Assembly (NCBI RefSeq): GCF_002917925.1
Contig: NZ_PPFE01000003.1
Coordinates: forward strand, 62,001-126,000
Length of the DNA stretch: 64,000 nucleotides
Source of the DNA: Roseovarius confluentis
GTDB lineage: Bacteria > Pseudomonadota > Alphaproteobacteria > Rhodobacterales > Rhodobacteraceae
Direction of reading: 5' to 3'
Under the pieces are notes generated by a model, which saw nothing but the letters and a program-made list of their open reading frames with translations, had not been told where the DNA came from and did not search any database. This document shows, in pieces, positions 1 to 8,313 of this stretch. Every line of letters begins with the position of its first letter. Position 1 is the stretch's first letter. The position numbers and the translations under genes were made by a program.

Positions 1-1500
1 TTGTCGTTTCTTGCGACGCCCGAGGACAGCCTGTCGCTCGCCACTGCCCTGCGCTCGCCGCTATTCGGGTGGAGCGAGGCACAGCTTTTCGACCTCGCCC
101 ATGACCGCCCGCACCGATATCTCTGGCAAACCCTGCGCGAGCGCGCGGCGGAGTATCCCGAAACGCTTGCCGTGGTGAACGACTTGCGCCGCGCCGCCGA
201 TTACCTGCGCCCCTATGACATGATAGAGCGAATCCTGACGCGGCACCAGGGGCGCGCCCGCCTTTTGTCACGGTTGGGGCCCGAGGCCGAGGACGGCATC
301 GACGCGCTTCTGTCGCAGGCGATGGCCTATGAACGCAATGCGATCGACAGCCTGACGGGTTTCCTGGTCTGGATGGAAACCGACGACCTGGAAATCAAGC
401 GCCAACTGGACAATGCCGGCAACCGCATTCGCGTCATGACCGCGCACGCGGCCAAGGGGCTGGAATCGGCCATCGTGATCCTGCCAGACAGTGCCAAGCG
501 CGATCTACGGGTCGACGCCAAGCTGATCGGGGCAGGGGACACCGCACTGTGGCGGCCGCGCAAGGATGATCTGCCCACGGCCCTTCAGGCCATCGACACC
601 GCCGAGCGCGATGCCCAATGGGCCGAGCGCGACCGCCTGCTTTATGTCGCCATGACCCGGGCCGAGCAATGGCTGATCGTCGCCGCGGCGGGTGATCTCG
701 ATAAGGAAGGGCGCGACTGGTACAGCAAGGTGCGGGGCGGAATGCTGCGATCCGACGCCGTCGAGCACGTGTTCGACGGCGGGCAGGGCTTGCGGCTGGA
801 ATCCGGGAATTGGGCCGGAACAGAGCTTGTATCGGCCCCGGTCGATCCCACGATCACGCCGTCCCTTCCCGCGTTCTTTCAGGATCACGCCAAGCCCGCG
901 ATGCGCGCTACTGAGACGCTTGCGCCGTCTGATCTTGGCGGCGACAAGGCCTTGCCGGGCGAGGCAGGGCTGGACGAGGACGCCGCCAAGCGCCGCGGCC
1001 GGCAAGTGCACCGCCTTTTGGAAATGCTGCCACAGCGCGACCAGGCCGACTGGGCCGGAACCGCCGAGTCTCTGCTCGCCCACGGACCGGACGCCGCAAC
1101 GGGGCAGGAGCTTGCCCTGCTCCTTGCCGAGGCCGAACACGTCCTTGCGCAAGAGCCCCTGCGCTCCCTGTTTTCACCGCAGGCGCTGGCAGAGGTGGCA
1201 ATTTCCGCCAATCTCGATGCGCTGGGTGGCCGCCGGATTCACGGCGCGATCGACCGCCTGGTCGTTACCCCGGAAAAAATCCTTGCCGTGGATTTCAAGA
1301 CCAACGCCGTGGTCCCCAACGCGCCCGCCGACGTGCCCTCGGGACTTCTGCGGCAGATGGGCGCCTATGCCCATGCCCTGCAAGAAATTTATCCCGGCCG
1401 CACCATCGAGACCGCGCTGCTCTGGACCCGCACGGCGACCCTCATGCCGCTGCCACACGATCTTGTGACGCAGGCCTTGGCCGACACCCATATAGCTTGA
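1..1500 (+). CDS. addA: Double-strand break repair helicase-nuclease AddA, C-terminal part
   Basis: The gene enters from the left edge, so only its last 499 residues are seen; the true start lies outside the window. AddA pairs with AddB to unwind and resect broken DNA for RecA-dependent repair, the alphaproteobacterial counterpart of RecBCD. Visible are the late UvrD-type helicase motifs (MTAHAAKGLE at about residues 146-155 of the visible part, RLLYVAMTRAE at 212-222) and a C-terminal PD-(D/E)XK nuclease with the VDFKT core (D431, K433) followed by QMGAYAHAL. It is followed 58 bases later by trxA on the same strand. The family assignment is firm. Confidence 0.93.
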   Translation: MSFLATPEDSLSLATALRSPLFGWSEAQLFDLAHDRPHRYLWQTLRERAAEYPETLAVVNDLRRAADYLRPYDMIERILTRHQGRARLLSRLGPEAEDGIDALLSQAMAYERNAIDSLTGFLVWMETDDLEIKRQLDNAGNRIRVMTAHAAKGLESAIVILPDSAKRDLRVDAKLIGAGDTALWRPRKDDLPTALQAIDTAERDAQWAERDRLLYVAMTRAEQWLIVAAAGDLDKEGRDWYSKVRGGMLRSDAVEHVFDGGQGLRLESGNWAGTELVSAPVDPTITPSLPAFFQDHAKPAMRATETLAPSDLGGDKALPGEAGLDEDAAKRRGRQVHRLLEMLPQRDQADWAGTAESLLAHGPDAATGQELALLLAEAEHVLAQEPLRSLFSPQALAEVAISANLDALGGRRIHGAIDRLVVTPEKILAVDFKTNAVVPNAPADVPSGLLRQMGAYAHALQEIYPGRTIETALLWTRTATLMPLPHDLVTQALADTHIA

Positions 1501-1558
1501 CGCTCCCTATCGCTCTACATAGGTTCGCTGTCGAACCTGAGCTCAAGGAGAAACCGAG

Positions 1559-1879
1559 ATGGCCACCGTTGCCGTAACCGACGACACGTTCGATAGCGAA
1601 GTGAAGAACTCCGACATTCCCGTCGTGGTGGATTTCTGGGCCGAATGGTGCGGCCCCTGCAAACAGATCGGCCCGGCGCTGGAAGAGCTGTCCTCCGAGA
1701 TGGACGGCAAGGTCAAGATCGCCAAGGTGAACGTGGACGAAAACCCCAACTCGCCCTCGCAGCTGGGCGTGCGCGGCATTCCGGCGCTGTTCATCTTCAA
1801 GAACGGCGAAGTGGTGTCGACCAAGACCGGCGCCGCGCCCAAGGCCGCGCTGCAAGGCTGGATCGAAGAGTCGATCTGA
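1559..1879 (+). CDS. trxA: Thioredoxin
   Basis: A 106-residue single-domain thioredoxin, the usual length for TrxA. It is a cytoplasmic dithiol carrier that reduces protein disulfides and is itself recharged by thioredoxin reductase. The active site WCGPC is at residues 30-34 and the cis-proline lies in GIPALF near residue 75. There is no signal peptide. The start is supported by AAGGAGA seven bases upstream. A strong intrinsic terminator follows, so addA-trxA probably ends a transcription unit here. Confidence 0.97.
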   Translation: MATVAVTDDTFDSEVKNSDIPVVVDFWAEWCGPCKQIGPALEELSSEMDGKVKIAKVNVDENPNSPSQLGVRGIPALFIFKNGEVVSTKTGAAPKAALQGWIEESI

Positions 1880-1900
1880 AGCTAATCGGATAAAACAGTC

Positions 1901-1930
1901 AAAGGGTCGCCCACTGGGCGGCCTTTTTTC
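1901..1930 (+). terminator. Rho-independent terminator after trxA
   Basis: An 8-bp stem (GGTCGCCC with GGGCGGCC, one G-T wobble) around a 3-base ACT loop is followed by six T residues. Flanking A residues can pair into the T tract. It lies 22 bases after the trxA stop. Confidence 0.9.
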
Positions 1931-2030
1931 GTTTAAGCACCATGCGCGGAACCAAGGCGCGGCCCTGCCGCGCCGCCGCGTATCGTCATGCGAGTAGCAT
2001 GCCTTCGGCATGACGCCGCCCCCACGGCAC

Positions 2031-2140
2031 GGCGATTGGGCTGGGCATGGCGCTCCGACCTAAACTTTCACGGACTTGGCTGAAATAAAACACCCAGGAA
2101 CAACGGTAGATCGCCGCACCGCGGCCCGCCAATGCGCGGC
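2031..2140 (+). repeat. Dispersed intergenic repeat, copy A
   Basis: This stretch of the 335-bp trxA-hslV gap aligns over its whole length with 46772-46881. I count roughly two thirds identical bases, with single-base gaps. The shared core reads TGGC(T/C)GAAATAAA, and both copies end in AAT(C)GCGCGGC. No gene is visible in the gap. To the left (1999-2013) is a small hairpin CATGCC-TTC-GGCATG. The rest of the gap up to the hslV ribosome binding site shows nothing I recognise. Confidence 0.6.
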
Positions 2141-2214
2141 TCCATTTGCCCACCCGGGTTGCCACTCCGCCCCGCGCCTTCCATATAGGTCCAAAGATCA
2201 AAGGAGCCCCGACC

Positions 2215-2766
2215 ATGAGCGATTTCCCCGGCTGGCACGGCACAACCATCATCGGCGTCCGCAAGGGCGGGCAGGTCGTCGTCGCGGGCGACGGGCAGGT
2301 CAGCCTTGGCGATACCGTCATCAAGGGCACCGCCCGCAAGGTCCGCCGCATCAGCCCTGGTGGCTATGACGTGGTCGCCGGTTTCGCCGGCTCCACCGCC
2401 GACGCCTTCACCCTGCTGGAACGGCTGGAATCAAAACTCGAAGCGACCCCCGGCCAACTGCAACGTGCCTCCGTCGAACTGGCCAAGGACTGGCGCACCG
2501 ACAAGTACCTGCAAAAGCTCGAGGCGATGCTGATCGTCACCGACGGCTCACAGCTTTACGTGATCACCGGCGCGGGCGACGTGCTGGAACCCGAACATGA
2601 CGTGGCCGCCATCGGCTCGGGCGGGAACTACGCGCTGGCCGCCGCGCGCGGCATGATCGACAGCGACAGGTCCGCCGAACAGATTGCGCGGGATGCCATG
2701 GCCATCGCGTCGGACATCTGCGTCTACACCAACGGCAACCTGACCGTGGAATCCATCAGCGCCTGA
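2215..2766 (+). CDS. hslV: ATP-dependent protease proteolytic subunit HslV
   Basis: The 183-residue peptidase subunit of the HslUV (ClpQY) protease, a proteasome-like threonine peptidase that degrades unfolded and regulatory proteins with the HslU unfoldase. The start at 2215 is chosen over an in-frame ATG at 2146 because AAGGAG lies at 2201-2206. The family core begins [12 protein letters not shown], which places the catalytic threonine at residue 10, so a short propeptide must be removed rather than only the initiator Met. The GSGGNYA and DICVYTN motifs are present. Its partner hslU lies 2.1 kb downstream, with two unrelated genes between. Confidence 0.96.
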   Translation: MSDFPGWHGTTIIGVRKGGQVVVAGDGQVSLGDTVIKGTARKVRRISPGGYDVVAGFAGSTADAFTLLERLESKLEATPGQLQRASVELAKDWRTDKYLQKLEAMLIVTDGSQLYVITGAGDVLEPEHDVAAIGSGGNYALAAARGMIDSDRSAEQIARDAMAIASDICVYTNGNLTVESISA

Positions 2767-2836
2767 GGACAAGGCGGAACATCACTGCCGCCCACCTCGT
2801 TCTCCTGACTGAAGTGCATCGCACGAGGAGGACTCC

Positions 2837-3637
2837 ATGAGCTTGCATATCGAAGACACCGGCGGCAACGGCCAGCCGGTCATCCTGATCCACGGCTGGC
2901 CCCTGTCGGCAGAGGCATGGGAATACCAGGTTCCGGCGCTCAACCAGGCCGGCCACCGTGTCATTGCCTATGACCGTCGCGGCTTTGGCCGCTCGACCGC
3001 GCCCGACGACAAGTACGATTACGACACGCTCGCCGCCGATCTCGAAGAGATCATAAAGGAAAAGAACCTGAACGACGTCACACTCGTCGGCTTTTCCATG
3101 GGCGGCGGCGAGGTGGCCCGCTTCATCGGCAATCACGGCGAGGCACGGCTCAAAAGGGTGGTCTTCGCCGCTGCCGTTCCGCCCTGTCTGATGCAATCGG
3201 ACGATAACCCCGACGGCCCACTGACCAAGGACGCCGCGCAGGAGTTCGAGGACAACCTGAAGGCAGATCGCGACGCGTTCTTTGAGGGATTCACCAAGGA
3301 TTTCTTTTCGGCTGATGGCGACCTGAAGGTGACGGAGGAACAGCGGCAACAGGCACTTGACCTGTGCAAGCAGTCCACGCCGGAGGCCGCGCTTGGCTGC
3401 ATGAAGGCTTGGGCCACGACCGATTTTCGCGATGATCTGGAGAAGATCACCGTGCCCACGCTGGTCCTGCACGGCACCGCCGACGGCATCGTGCCGATCG
3501 AAGGCTCCGGCCACCGCACCCACAAGATGGTTGCCCACAGCAGCCTGTGCGAGATCGAGGGCGCGCCGCATGGCTGCAACACGAGCCACGTGCAGGACTT
3601 CAACGCCGGGCTTCTGGATTTCCTCGGCAAGCACTGA
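2837..3637 (+). CDS. Alpha/beta hydrolase, non-heme chloroperoxidase-like
   Basis: A 266-residue single-domain alpha/beta hydrolase close to the cofactor-free haloperoxidase/esterase group. The oxyanion HGWP is at 19-22, the nucleophile elbow GFSMGG gives Ser87, the acid is Asp216 in HGTADGIVP and the base is His245 in GAPHG. There is no signal peptide, so it is probably cytoplasmic. The natural substrate cannot be read from sequence; such enzymes act as esterases or perhydrolases. An AGGAGG run lies seven bases before the ATG. It sits between hslV and hslU without an obvious functional link. Confidence 0.85.
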   Translation: MSLHIEDTGGNGQPVILIHGWPLSAEAWEYQVPALNQAGHRVIAYDRRGFGRSTAPDDKYDYDTLAADLEEIIKEKNLNDVTLVGFSMGGGEVARFIGNHGEARLKRVVFAAAVPPCLMQSDDNPDGPLTKDAAQEFEDNLKADRDAFFEGFTKDFFSADGDLKVTEEQRQQALDLCKQSTPEAALGCMKAWATTDFRDDLEKITVPTLVLHGTADGIVPIEGSGHRTHKMVAHSSLCEIEGAPHGCNTSHVQDFNAGLLDFLGKH

Positions 3638-3731
3638 CCTGCCGAGCAGAGCCTTTCCACGTCAGAATGCTGCCTTTCTTTCGGCCAACAGGTCCTTTAG
3701 GGCTGGCGCGAAGACGACCCGAGGACCGCCC

Positions 3732-4811
3732 ATGACCCTGACCCAGGACGACCTGCGCGCGGCCACTGCCGCCGGCATCATCGACGAGGCACAGGCCGCG
3801 CGCCTCAGCGCCCTGTCGCACGAACGCGCCGGCCGTATCGCACGGCGCGCGAACGAGGATGAACCGTTTGAGCTGTTTTCCGGCTTTGCCGAGATCTTCA
3901 TCTCGCTGGGGCTGATCCTGCTGACCTCGGGTGCCGTAGCTTTCGCAGCCGCCGCGGGCGGTATTCTCTTTGTCATGGCGGCGCTCATCGCCGTCGGCTG
4001 GTTCGCCGCGCATTACTTCACGCTCAAACGCCGGATGAGCCTGCCGTCGATCGTGCTGGTCTGCACCTATGCCACCGGCGCGGGCGGGCTGATCGGCTAT
4101 GTCCTCGACATGATCGGCCTCACCTCCGGCGCGTTGGCCGCCATCCTGCTGGGCCTCGGTGGCATGGCGTCGATCCTGTTGCATTACCGGCGCTTCCGCG
4201 TGCCGTTCTCGATGCTTCTCGTCGGCCTTTACGGCTTCATGACGATCTACGCGATCACCACCGAAACCAGCCCTGTCAACACATTGATGTCCGGCAGTTT
4301 CTGGAGCCTCTTCGACCTGCGCCAAGGTGGCTCACTGGCCCTCGGCACGCTGATCTTCGGCATCCTCGCCTTCATCTCCGGCATCTGGTTCGACATGCAG
4401 GACCCGCACCGCATCGGCCGCCGCGCCCGCTCGGCCTTCTGGCTGCACCTGCTGGCCGCGCCCGCGCTGGTGAACACCGTGATGATGACCGTCTACAACC
4501 TCGACGGCGCCCTCGGCACGATCCTCACCATCGTCGGCTTCCTGCTGGTCACCTGCCTTGCCCTCGTGATCGACCGCCGCTCGTTCCTGACCGCCGGCAT
4601 GGGCTATCTCGCCGCCGTGATCTACTGGCTCTTCAGCATGGACGGCGGCGGCACGCAGCTTCCGCTCCTGATGCTGGTCATCGGCGCCTTCATCACCGGC
4701 CTCGGCACCTTCTGGACCCACCTGCGCGTCGCCCTCATGCGCGCCCTGCCCAACTTCCCCGGCAAGTCCCGCCTGCCGCCCTGGGACGACGTCACCGCAA
4801 CCTCCGAATAA
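3732..4811 (+). CDS. Polytopic membrane protein, DUF2157-like
   Basis: A 359-residue protein with a soluble N-terminal 50 residues, then about eight to ten hydrophobic segments separated by short loops and a short polar C-terminus. The N-terminal helical stretch (LTQDDLRAATAAGIIDEAQAARL) followed by membrane helices resembles the DUF2157 type of predicted membrane protein. That is a pattern judgement, not a proven match. The start at 3732 follows GAGG; the reading frame is open further upstream but overlaps the hydrolase gene. Function is unknown. It is same-strand with hslU, which begins 63 bases after its stop. Confidence 0.7.
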   Translation: MTLTQDDLRAATAAGIIDEAQAARLSALSHERAGRIARRANEDEPFELFSGFAEIFISLGLILLTSGAVAFAAAAGGILFVMAALIAVGWFAAHYFTLKRRMSLPSIVLVCTYATGAGGLIGYVLDMIGLTSGALAAILLGLGGMASILLHYRRFRVPFSMLLVGLYGFMTIYAITTETSPVNTLMSGSFWSLFDLRQGGSLALGTLIFGILAFISGIWFDMQDPHRIGRRARSAFWLHLLAAPALVNTVMMTVYNLDGALGTILTIVGFLLVTCLALVIDRRSFLTAGMGYLAAVIYWLFSMDGGGTQLPLLMLVIGAFITGLGTFWTHLRVALMRALPNFPGKSRLPPWDDVTATSE

Positions 4812-4874
4812 CCGCACCTTGCGTTTCGGCCCCCCATGCTTACGTTCCCCGGTAACGCAATCACAGGACGCCCC

Positions 4875-6185
4875 ATGACCGACCTCACCCCGCGCGAAAT
4901 CGTCTCGGAACTCGACCGCTACATCATCGGCCAGAAGGACGCCAAGCGCGCCACCGCCGTCGCCCTGCGCAACCGCTGGCGCCGCAAGCAGCTCTCCGAC
5001 GACCTGCGCGAGGAGGTCTACCCCAAGAACATCCTGATGATCGGCCCCACCGGCGTCGGCAAAACCGAAATCTCCCGCCGCCTGGCGAAACTCGCCCGCG
5101 CCCCCTTCATCAAGGTCGAGGCGACCAAGTTCACCGAGGTCGGCTATGTCGGCCGCGATGTCGAACAGATCATCCGCGACCTCGTCGACAGCTCCATCGC
5201 CCAGACCCGCGACTTCATGCGTGAAGACGTCAAATCCCGCGCCCACCAACAGGCCGAGGACCGCGTCATCGCCGCCATCGCCGGCGAGGATGCCCGCGAA
5301 TCCACCCGCGAAATGTTCCGCAAGAAGCTCAAGGATGGCCTGCTCGACGACACCGAGATCGAACTCGACGTCGCCGACACCTCCAATCCCCTCGGCATGA
5401 TGGACATCCCCGGCCAGCCCGGCGGCGGCCAGATGGGCATGATGAACCTGGGCGACATCTTCGGCAAGGCTTTCGGCGGCCGCACCACCCGCAAGAAGAT
5501 GACCGTCCGCGAAAGCTACGACATCCTGATTTCCGAAGAGGCCGACAAACTGCTGGACGACGAAACCGTCAACCGCACCGCCCTTGAAGCGGTCGAGCAG
5601 AACGGCATCGTCTTCCTCGACGAGATCGACAAGGTCTGCGCCCGGCAAGAGGCCCGCGGCGGCGACGTCTCGCGCGAGGGGGTGCAGCGCGACCTGCTGC
5701 CCCTGATCGAGGGCACGACCGTCTCCACCAAGCATGGCCCGGTCAAGACCGACCACATCCTCTTCATCGCAAGCGGCGCCTTCCACATCGCCAAGCCGTC
5801 CGACCTCTTGCCCGAACTTCAGGGCCGCCTGCCCATCCGGGTCGAACTGCGCGCCCTGACCGAGGAAGATTTCGTGCGCATCCTGACCGAGACGGACAAC
5901 GCCCTGACCCGCCAGTACTCCGCCCTCATGGGGACCGAGGAGGTCAACGTCGAATTCACCGAGGACGGCATCAAGGCCCTCGCCCGCATCGCGGCGGAGG
6001 TCAACCAGACCATCGAGAATATCGGCGCGCGCAGGCTCTATACCGTGATGGAACGCGTGTTCGAGGAACTCAGCTTCACCGCCCCCGACCGCGCTGGCGA
6101 GAAGGTCGTCGTGGACGAAGCCTTCGTGGACGCCAACCTGGGCCAGCTGATGAAGTCGACGGATTTGAGCAGGTATGTTTTGTGA
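4875..6185 (+). CDS. hslU: ATP-dependent protease ATPase subunit HslU
   Basis: A 436-residue AAA+ unfoldase (ClpY) that forms hexameric caps on HslV, unfolds substrates and threads them into the peptidase. Walker A GPTGVGKT is at residues 57-64 and Walker B VFLDEID near 246-252, with an inserted I-domain between. The C-terminus SRYVL is the tail that docks into HslV and opens its active sites. The start at 4875 gives [14 protein letters not shown], the conserved N-terminus; an upstream in-frame ATG at 4836 would add 13 unconserved residues. The acquired ATPase gene lies tail-to-tail just after the stop. Confidence 0.97.
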   Translation: MTDLTPREIVSELDRYIIGQKDAKRATAVALRNRWRRKQLSDDLREEVYPKNILMIGPTGVGKTEISRRLAKLARAPFIKVEATKFTEVGYVGRDVEQIIRDLVDSSIAQTRDFMREDVKSRAHQQAEDRVIAAIAGEDARESTREMFRKKLKDGLLDDTEIELDVADTSNPLGMMDIPGQPGGGQMGMMNLGDIFGKAFGGRTTRKKMTVRESYDILISEEADKLLDDETVNRTALEAVEQNGIVFLDEIDKVCARQEARGGDVSREGVQRDLLPLIEGTTVSTKHGPVKTDHILFIASGAFHIAKPSDLLPELQGRLPIRVELRALTEEDFVRILTETDNALTRQYSALMGTEEVNVEFTEDGIKALARIAAEVNQTIENIGARRLYTVMERVFEELSFTAPDRAGEKVVVDEAFVDANLGQLMKSTDLSRYVL

Positions 6186-6221
6186 GGGATTAAAGAAAGC
6201 CGCAGAAGGCATTGCTTGTGA

Positions 6222-8000
6222 TCATGAGCTAGAAGCGAAATCATCTAGTTCTTGGAATAGAAGCTTGAGATCCGCCGGGACTTCATTGCCACTTATGCTC
6301 TGAATAATGCCAAATGGCGTGATGCTAATACCATCAATTTCTCGGAGTGTTTCATTCAAGTGGGATAGTGCACCTTTGCCAGGAACAAGCTCCAAGTACC
6401 TTTCGTTCCATTCCTCTTCAATGTACTGAAATACTTCCTGACTTATTGTTGCTTTATGAATTCCGCTTCTCACATCTCGTTCAAACTGTTCTCTCACAGC
6501 TGCATACTGTCCAGCGACGTAGCTCTTTGTGTCCTTCGAGTATTGATCAAGTGTCGCCTCGATGTCGCATGTGAACGACGCTTTTTTCGCTCCCCTGCGG
6601 ATTTTGTCTTCTATGCGTTTGCGAGCGGCTTTCTCAATCGCAGAGGGTACAAGAAGGTAGTTCTCGATTTCCTTTCTTTCGAGAACATGAAAAAGATCGC
6701 AGGTGTCCTTTAGTTCCGTTGCAACATGGTCACACTCTTTTTGAGTCCTGAAATCTCTGTCAAAAATACAAGCGGACTTCGGCGTAAATCCTAGTGCTGT
6801 TGAGATGCCCTCCACGAGGTTTTTGACTTTCTGTGGGTTAAAACCTTTCGTTTGTACCACAGCAAAATCTCGGCGCGCAGCCAAGCTTGCGAAACCACAC
6901 TTTTCGGCAAACTTCCCGAGTATTTGAAAATCGTGACCTTCTACAAAGACCACTTTCTTGGTTTTCGCAATTTGCGTCAGCACAGGGTTCAAATTAGAGC
7001 CTAGGGTCTGAAATACTCCAGAGAGCTGATCAGCGTTCTTGACTCGGGAAGCCGAATTTCGGCTTTTGTTCACAATTACAATTTCTCGAAACTCCGCTTC
7101 GGATAGGATTTCCGTGGAATGTGTAGCTATGAGAATATCTGCATCCAACTGTCTGAGTAGCGAGATCAACTGCCTTTGCAGATCTGAATGAAGATAGATA
7201 TCGGGCTCATCAATTAGGAAAATCGAAACATCTTCTGATTGAATGATGTGTGTCAGCATCTGACACCAAACCTGAAAACCAAATCCCGCCCAACAAATTT
7301 CTCGGGCGCGCCTGTCTTCCGGGCAATACATGAACAATCGTGCCTTACCGTCGACCATTTCGGTTTCAGGCGGCTCAATATCCATGCCCGGCCAAGTGGC
7401 TTGTACTGCTCGTCTGAATTCTTCGAATTTATCTGGAAAGTGATGCCATATATTTCGAAAGTTCCGTGCAGCGCCGTAATTGAAGAGAGCAAGTCTAGCT
7501 GCTTCTTTTTCATAAAGTTGTTCGTGGTGATCTACCGGGCCAAGAATTGGAACAAACCCAATACGGCAATTGTACTGGGCTCGGAACATACTGGGTGTTG
7601 AGCATATTCGGCCATTATCTAATTCAGGTATCAGTACGCACGAACCTACCTCTGCGAAATACAGTTTTAGCCGATTCTTGTTAGAAAGCTTGAACTCGAT
7701 GCTCGCGGCAGTTTGATCATCGTAATTATGAAAGATGTTTTCGTCCGCAACCGACAGTCCTCTTAGGTCTACCTTGTGACCGTACACTTGCCCTATCGGC
7801 CCCGTAACTATTTCGGCCTTGCGGAAACTGGCCCGTCTAAGTGCCGCAGCAAGAATTCGGAATGCTGCTAGAATTGTGGATTTCCCAGCATTATTTGGTC
7901 CGACGATAATATTGAACTGCTCAAAACGAATGGAAAATTTCGAAAAGGCCTTAAAGTTGTCGAGTTTTACTTCGACGAACCGATCTAGCTCTTTCTCCAT
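6222..8000 (-). CDS. AAA ATPase with C-terminal TOPRIM domain, OLD/PARIS-like
   Basis: A 592-residue predicted ATP-dependent nuclease. An ABC/SMC-type AAA domain carries Walker A GPNNAGKS (34-41), Walker B FLIDEPD (261-267) and a switch histidine in ATHSTEIL (292-299). A TOPRIM-like region follows: Glu354 in VFVEGHD, the Asp pair D414/D416 in CIFDRDF, then ERKEIENYLL (441-450). This layout is that of OLD-family nucleases; the EIENYL motif also recalls DUF4435 proteins paired or fused to such ATPases in PARIS-type phage defence. The start at 8000 is set by GAGGAA four bases upstream on the minus strand; the frame extends 20 codons further. G+C is about 47% in a sampled stretch against the G+C-rich neighbours, so it is probably transferred DNA. 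No partner gene such as a UvrD helicase is adjacent. Specific function is inferred. Confidence 0.82.
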   Translation of the reverse strand: MEKELDRFVEVKLDNFKAFSKFSIRFEQFNIIVGPNNAGKSTILAAFRILAAALRRASFRKAEIVTGPIGQVYGHKVDLRGLSVADENIFHNYDDQTAASIEFKLSNKNRLKLYFAEVGSCVLIPELDNGRICSTPSMFRAQYNCRIGFVPILGPVDHHEQLYEKEAARLALFNYGAARNFRNIWHHFPDKFEEFRRAVQATWPGMDIEPPETEMVDGKARLFMYCPEDRRAREICWAGFGFQVWCQMLTHIIQSEDVSIFLIDEPDIYLHSDLQRQLISLLRQLDADILIATHSTEILSEAEFREIVIVNKSRNSASRVKNADQLSGVFQTLGSNLNPVLTQIAKTKKVVFVEGHDFQILGKFAEKCGFASLAARRDFAVVQTKGFNPQKVKNLVEGISTALGFTPKSACIFDRDFRTQKECDHVATELKDTCDLFHVLERKEIENYLLVPSAIEKAARKRIEDKIRRGAKKASFTCDIEATLDQYSKDTKSYVAGQYAAVREQFERDVRSGIHKATISQEVFQYIEEEWNERYLELVPGKGALSHLNETLREIDGISITPFGIIQSISGNEVPADLKLLFQELDDFASSS

Positions 8001-8198
8001 ATTTTCCTCAAACCTATAAAGTTCGTTTCGAGTGCTACAATCCGAGGTTGTTGCGGTCAAACCTTTCCAGCAACAAGATGAAAACCATTACTGTCGACTG
8101 CGAAACAGGTTGACCAACTCCGTAAACATCACCTTATGCCACCGCCCTCCCTCTTAACCCCAAAAACCCCAAAAATCGCACCGTCGGCATACCACCCG

Positions 8199-8220
8199 GA
8201 TACCGACGTGATACCGACGT
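8199..8220. repeat. Tandem 11-bp direct repeat before the MFS gene
   Basis: GATACCGACGT occurs twice back to back (8199-8209, 8210-8220), about 95 bases before the MFS transporter start. The surrounding gap 8001-8313 has no gene: its left part is A+T-rich like the ATPase island, and its right part is normal for the genome. A direct repeat in this position could bind a regulator, but nothing else supports that. Confidence 0.5.
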
Positions 8221-8313
8221 TCCGTTTTGGCCTGTCCGGGGGGCGTTAACGAATCAGATCGCACCCTCTGAATCCGCTTTTCTTCCCCCCGGTTTCGGGC
8301 CACGAAGGGGGCC

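Noticed and set aside
4332..6212. A 626-codon minus-strand open frame opposite hslU
   Set aside because: Antisense shadow of hslU and the membrane protein; no recognisable domain.
8150..8185. CCCCAAAAA repeated twice near the edge of the low-G+C island as a possible attachment site
   Set aside because: Simple-sequence run with no matching copy at the left edge (6186-6221) and no integrase.
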